This document shows positions 60,967 through 64,000 of a stretch of 64,000 nucleotides of DNA, piece by piece. The translations under genes and the position numbers were made by a program. Source of the stretch: Capnocytophaga sp. (lineage in GTDB: Bacteria > Bacteroidota > Bacteroidia > Flavobacteriales > Flavobacteriaceae). How positions within the stretch are numbered: the stretch's first letter is position 1; each line of letters starts with the position of its first letter. The notes under the pieces were generated by a model. That model had not been told where the DNA came from and did no database searches. It saw only the letters and a list, made by a program, of their open reading frames with translations. Where the stretch lies: the NCBI GenBank assembly GCA_030530525.1, contig JAUMUT010000006.1, forward strand, positions 1-64,000, written 5' to 3'.

Positions 60967-62046
60967 ATGAATGAAAATCCATACATATTTTTAAAGAATA
61001 ATTTCTTCTTGCAGTTCCTTATTGCCGATAGATTTCGTATCTATCGGCATATTGTGGCTTGTAGCTCATTATTGCTATTTTTCATGCTGGGCAGACAATG
61101 GGGTGATTACGAAGGAATGATAGACTATTGGGATTGGATAGAGAAATGGTTGGGGATTACCGCTACTTTTTACTTGAATATGTACGTGCTTATTCCACGT
61201 TTTTTCTTCAAAGGGAAGCTCGCTACCTATATCATCCTCCTTACGCTATGGGTACTTTTTATGTTGGGCTCTACCTATTATCTCAATTTTGTACTATGGA
61301 AAGACTATATGATTGGGAAAGAAATCAAAATAGCATCAAAAATTCCTGTTTCTGTAGCAATTTTTTCTAGTATGGTATATATAGTACCCTTTATAATGAC
61401 TTCTACGCTTATCAAAATCTTTCAAGTATGGGTAAAAGATAACGAGAGGATGCAGGAATTGGAGCGACAAGCCACCGAAAGTGAACTGCAAGCCCTAAGA
61501 AGCCAAATACAACCGCACTTTTTGTTCAATATGCTCAACAGTATCAATACTTTGTTGTATATCGACCCTGAAAAAGCCTCTTATACCATCACAAAACTAT
61601 CCGATTTCTTGCGACATTTGCTCTATCAAACGCACGAAGAACAGGTTTTTCTCAGTTCGGAACTGCGTTTTTTAAACGATTATCTCTCTTTGGAAGCTAT
61701 GCGCCGCGATGATTTCACCTACAAGCTCATTTATAGCGAAAAGAACATACAAGGCATACAAATTCCTCCTAATATTTTGCTCATCTTAGCCGAAAATGCT
61801 GTAAAACACAGTGCCGATGCTCTTGCACCTACCTATATCTATATGGATTGTGAAATAAAAGAAGACTTTTTGTATTTTTCTGTACGCAATTCAGTACCTT
61901 TGCAACCCGCTAACAGCCGAAAGCAAAGTGGTATAGGCTTGCCCAATATACAACGCCGATTGGAGTTGCTTTATGGCAATAACTTCCTTTTGCTAAGTGA
62001 GCCATCGGATAGCGAATATGTAGTAACCTTAAAATTTCCCTTATGA
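60967..62046 (+). CDS. LytS/YehU-type sensor histidine kinase
   Basis: This 359-residue inner-membrane kinase has about four N-terminal membrane segments (residues about 27-155), a short coiled coil (ERMQELERQATESELQALRSQ in outline), then the His_kinase domain. The phospho-acceptor block is IQPHFLFNMLNSINTLL near residue 180, the N box LILAENAVKHSADAL near 275, and the G box KQSGIGLPNIQRRLELLYG near 330. There is no large sensing domain, so the signal is read through the membrane part or a partner. Its stop overlaps the regulator start (ATGA). Confidence 0.9.
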   Translation: MNENPYIFLKNNFFLQFLIADRFRIYRHIVACSSLLLFFMLGRQWGDYEGMIDYWDWIEKWLGITATFYLNMYVLIPRFFFKGKLATYIILLTLWVLFMLGSTYYLNFVLWKDYMIGKEIKIASKIPVSVAIFSSMVYIVPFIMTSTLIKIFQVWVKDNERMQELERQATESELQALRSQIQPHFLFNMLNSINTLLYIDPEKASYTITKLSDFLRHLLYQTHEEQVFLSSELRFLNDYLSLEAMRRDDFTYKLIYSEKNIQGIQIPPNILLILAENAVKHSADALAPTYIYMDCEIKEDFLYFSVRNSVPLQPANSRKQSGIGLPNIQRRLELLYGNNFLLLSEPSDSEYVVTLKFPL

Positions 62047-62741
62047 ATTGTTTGCTTGTAGATGATGAACCTTTGGCGCGTATCGGTATGGAACGCCTCA
62101 TCAGGCAATATAGTAGTTTGCAACTGTTGGGTACGTTCAGAAACACCGTAGGCATTGCCGATTTCCTCAAAGACAACGAAGTACATTTGCTCTTTTTGGA
62201 TATAGAAATGCCAGGTGTCAATGGGGTAGCGTTTGCTAGAACATTACCAAAGGATACTTTGGTAATATTCACTACGGCTTACAGCGAATACGCTTTGGAG
62301 AGCTACGAGGTAGATGCTATTGACTATTTGGTAAAGCCTATCACCCCTGAGCGCTTCAAAAGAGCGGTAGCCAAAGCCGAGAATTACTACCAATTGCTTC
62401 ATCAGCAGAAAACGGATTTTGAAGTCAGCGATACGCAATGCATCAGCATTCGTGCCAACCGGCGCAACTACCGCATTGCCCACACCGATATTCTTTACAT
62501 TGAAGCCCTGAAAGACTACGTGATTATCCACACCCCAACGGAGCGGTATATCACTTGGATTAACCTCAAAAACATACACAGCCAATTGCCTGCTTCGGTT
62601 TTCCTACGCGTAAACAAAAGCTATGTGGTGAATGTAGCGCATATCACTTCCTACACACATCAGTTTATCTGCATAGGGGAGACAGAGATACCTATTGGGA
62701 GAGTTTATCAGGAAGAGATTTTAAGGGCATTGACCCAATAA
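62043..62741 (+). CDS. LytTR-family response regulator
   Basis: This two-domain regulator of 232 residues has a receiver domain (residues 1-115) with the acidic pair D7-D8, phospho-acceptor D53 in FLDIEMPGVNGV, the Thr of FTTAYSEYAL and Lys of YLVKPI. A LytTR DNA-binding domain follows (about 135-230): SIRANRRNYRIAHTDILYIEAL then FLRVNKSYVVNVAHI. LytTR proteins bind short direct repeats. No such pair stands out upstream, but the 59.3 kb inverted repeat is a candidate. It overlaps the kinase gene by 4 bases. Confidence 0.92.
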   Translation: MNCLLVDDEPLARIGMERLIRQYSSLQLLGTFRNTVGIADFLKDNEVHLLFLDIEMPGVNGVAFARTLPKDTLVIFTTAYSEYALESYEVDAIDYLVKPITPERFKRAVAKAENYYQLLHQQKTDFEVSDTQCISIRANRRNYRIAHTDILYIEALKDYVIIHTPTERYITWINLKNIHSQLPASVFLRVNKSYVVNVAHITSYTHQFICIGETEIPIGRVYQEEILRALTQ

Positions 62742-62782
62742 CAAGCGTAATAAGCACTAATCTAACAACTAATTACTAACAA

Positions 62783-63310
62783 CTAACGATAAATCTTTTC
62801 CATTACCAACTCAACAGTAGGCTGGTGATAGTTGCCGTCTTTATCTCTGATAGTGTTGAATATATAGGCAGGTCTAAGGCGAGGGCAGTTCAATGCTAAG
62901 AACTGATAGAAGTAGTTATGAGCGTAGAACATATAAGGCATAAACTCGCGCTGGAAGTCGTTTTCACACTCAAATTCATTGTTGATGATGATACGCACAA
63001 AAGCAGCAATGTCCTCACGGGTAAGGTCTGTGTGCTTTACAGGGTCGGGCATAGCCAAATCAAAGGCAAAGACTTCTATACCATTGCCTTCCCACCACTC
63101 CCAGAGCCACGTATCGGAAAGGTCTTTGCCGGTGAGCTCACTGAGGTAGGTTTCCATTGCCTTGTATTCTTTATCAAATACTTCTTTGGGGGTGCCATTG
63201 GGTTGGGCATCCCAAAAGGCTTCGTACTTAATCAAGCGGTCTAAAATCAAAGGGTACAACCTTTCAGCGGTTGCAAAATCGGGACGTAATTCTTTTCTTA
63301 GGGTGTTCAT
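62783..63310 (-). CDS. Hypothetical helical protein
   Basis: I do not recognise this 175-residue cytoplasmic protein. It is mostly helical and rich in aromatics. Notable segments are DLSDTWLWEWWEGNGIEVF and YMFYAHNYFYQFLALNCPRL. There is no signal peptide. The G+C content is as high as in the preceding operon. It is convergent with the LytTR gene (41-base gap) and lies 12 bases downstream of the alpha/beta hydrolase gene on the same strand, so it is probably co-transcribed with it. Confidence 0.6.
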   Translation of the reverse strand: MNTLRKELRPDFATAERLYPLILDRLIKYEAFWDAQPNGTPKEVFDKEYKAMETYLSELTGKDLSDTWLWEWWEGNGIEVFAFDLAMPDPVKHTDLTREDIAAFVRIIINNEFECENDFQREFMPYMFYAHNYFYQFLALNCPRLRPAYIFNTIRDKDGNYHQPTVELVMEKIYR

Positions 63311-63322
63311 TTTGAGTAGGGG

Positions 63323-64000
63323 TTAGGGGTTAGACTGATAGATAAACTGAGTAATTGCCTCAATCAATTTAGATGAAACAGGTATATCAGGATTGAGGTA
63401 AGATTGTTGGTTTTCCTGCACTGTTTTTACTTCTTTCAGGATGTGATTCATTCCTTCTATCAAAAGGAGTTGTGCTTTGGGTTGTGCTTCTTTAAGAAGT
63501 TGCGCTTCTTTAGTTTCTACTTGTAAATCATTAGTTCCTTGTAGGATAAGGATAGGGATTTGCAATTTGGCAATTTCTTTAGCAGGGTCGTATTGGAACC
63601 AAGAAATAAGGTAAGGTTGGACGCTTTTTCTAAATACAGGGGCTAAATAAGGTGATACATTTTCTACTTGTATTCCTTTTTTCAACTGATTGAGAATATT
63701 TTGGCTTTCTTCCAAAAGTTGAGGAGCATTCTTTCCTATTTGTTCTTCAATAAGTGTCGCACTATTGTTGCCAGCTCCTGAAAGAGAGACTAATTTAGAA
63801 ATAGGCGTTTTTTGAGCCACTATGAGTCCTATCAGGGCACCTTCAGAGTGTCCAATAATTGTGATATTCTTATACTTTCCCTTAAAGTAATTTACTACCA
63901 AAAGGGCGTCATTTACTTCGTCTTCAAAGGTGAGTTTATCTTCTTGTACATTACCTTTGCTTATTTGTGCTATGATACGCTTATCGTAACGAAACACAGC
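63323..64000 (-). CDS. Alpha/beta hydrolase, truncated by the window edge
   Basis: At least the last 225 codons are visible; the frame stays open to the last base, so the N-terminus lies outside. The first residues in view, VFRYDKR, are an internal motif of the family, so the GTG at 63995-63997 is not the true start. The nucleophile elbow GHSEGALIG is at about residue 48 of the visible part, LQGTNDLQVE holds the acidic residue near 162, and GMNHIL holds the catalytic His near 185. The substrate is unknown. The gene is followed closely by the 175-residue hypothetical gene. Confidence 0.85.
   Translation of the reverse strand, partial: AVFRYDKRIIAQISKGNVQEDKLTFEDEVNDALLVVNYFKGKYKNITIIGHSEGALIGLIVAQKTPISKLVSLSGAGNNSATLIEEQIGKNAPQLLEESQNILNQLKKGIQVENVSPYLAPVFRKSVQPYLISWFQYDPAKEIAKLQIPILILQGTNDLQVETKEAQLLKEAQPKAQLLLIEGMNHILKEVKTVQENQQSYLNPDIPVSSKLIEAITQFIYQSNP

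Noticed and set aside
1-64000. A phage, integrative element, toxin-antitoxin or defence island
   Set aside because: I found no integrase, transposase, terminase, restriction, CRISPR-associated or toxin-antitoxin gene in any frame.

Overview
The window is from a low-GC member of the Bacteroidota, almost certainly Flavobacteriaceae. Signs of this are the many TAnnTTTG -7 boxes (some with TTG 19-21 bases upstream), few Shine-Dalgarno sites, a fused SecDF, a flavobacterial-type dcw cluster, an Aer-like PAS protein, and lipoproteins with K-D after the lipid cysteine. Capnocytophaga or a close relative is my best guess; the sequence alone does not prove it. Nearly all of the window is chromosomal housekeeping DNA. 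I see no insertion sequence, prophage, CRISPR array, rRNA operon or defence island.

Layout. 0-9.5 kb: a secreted repeat protein, glnS, aroA, a PAS protein, rlmB, a membrane-anchored lysozyme-fold protein, and an oxyR / DUF2007-like / HAD phosphatase operon divergent from dps. 10-18 kb: a protein of unknown function, a large MscS channel, secDF, a DUF4476 protein and pssA. 17.9-20.8 kb: a globin / repeat surface lipoprotein / cupin run, the most unusual native locus. It encodes a lipoprotein with twelve G(F/Y)W modules and a BspA-type leucine-rich cap. 20.9-27.1 kb: PAP2 phosphatase, phosphoribosyltransferase, S4 RNA-binding protein, FKBP-like lipoprotein, GNAT protein and a HerA-like ATPase.

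27.3-37.9 kb is the cell-wall and division cluster mraZ-rsmH-ftsL-ftsI-murE-mraY-murD-ftsW-murG, with a clear three-repeat MraZ operator. It stops after murG. murC lies 6 kb further on, coupled to an NhaC antiporter; ftsQ, ftsA and ftsZ are not in the window. Between them lie purN, pgk, a lipoprotein, an NAD(P)H oxidoreductase and a thioredoxin-like fusion, all on the minus strand. 44-58.9 kb: murC, a D-2-hydroxyacid dehydrogenase, hisS, an HI0933-type flavoprotein, an overlapping lipoprotein/barrel pair of unknown function, rpsT, two tRNA-Glu(UUC) genes, alaS, rsmI, tdk, a LysM glucosaminidase, a PLP enzyme and an FAH-family hydrolase.

59.3-64 kb differs in composition. Two hand-counted 60-base lines there are 48% and 50% G+C and a third is 42%, against 30% and 18% for two lines upstream. 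It holds two outer-membrane barrels followed by a LytS-type kinase and a LytTR regulator in one apparent operon, with an 11-bp perfect inverted repeat over its promoter, then a hypothetical protein and a truncated alpha/beta hydrolase. This signalling locus, the repeat lipoprotein and the 49.1-50.8 kb pair are the best candidates for undescribed biology. None can be called a new system from sequence alone.
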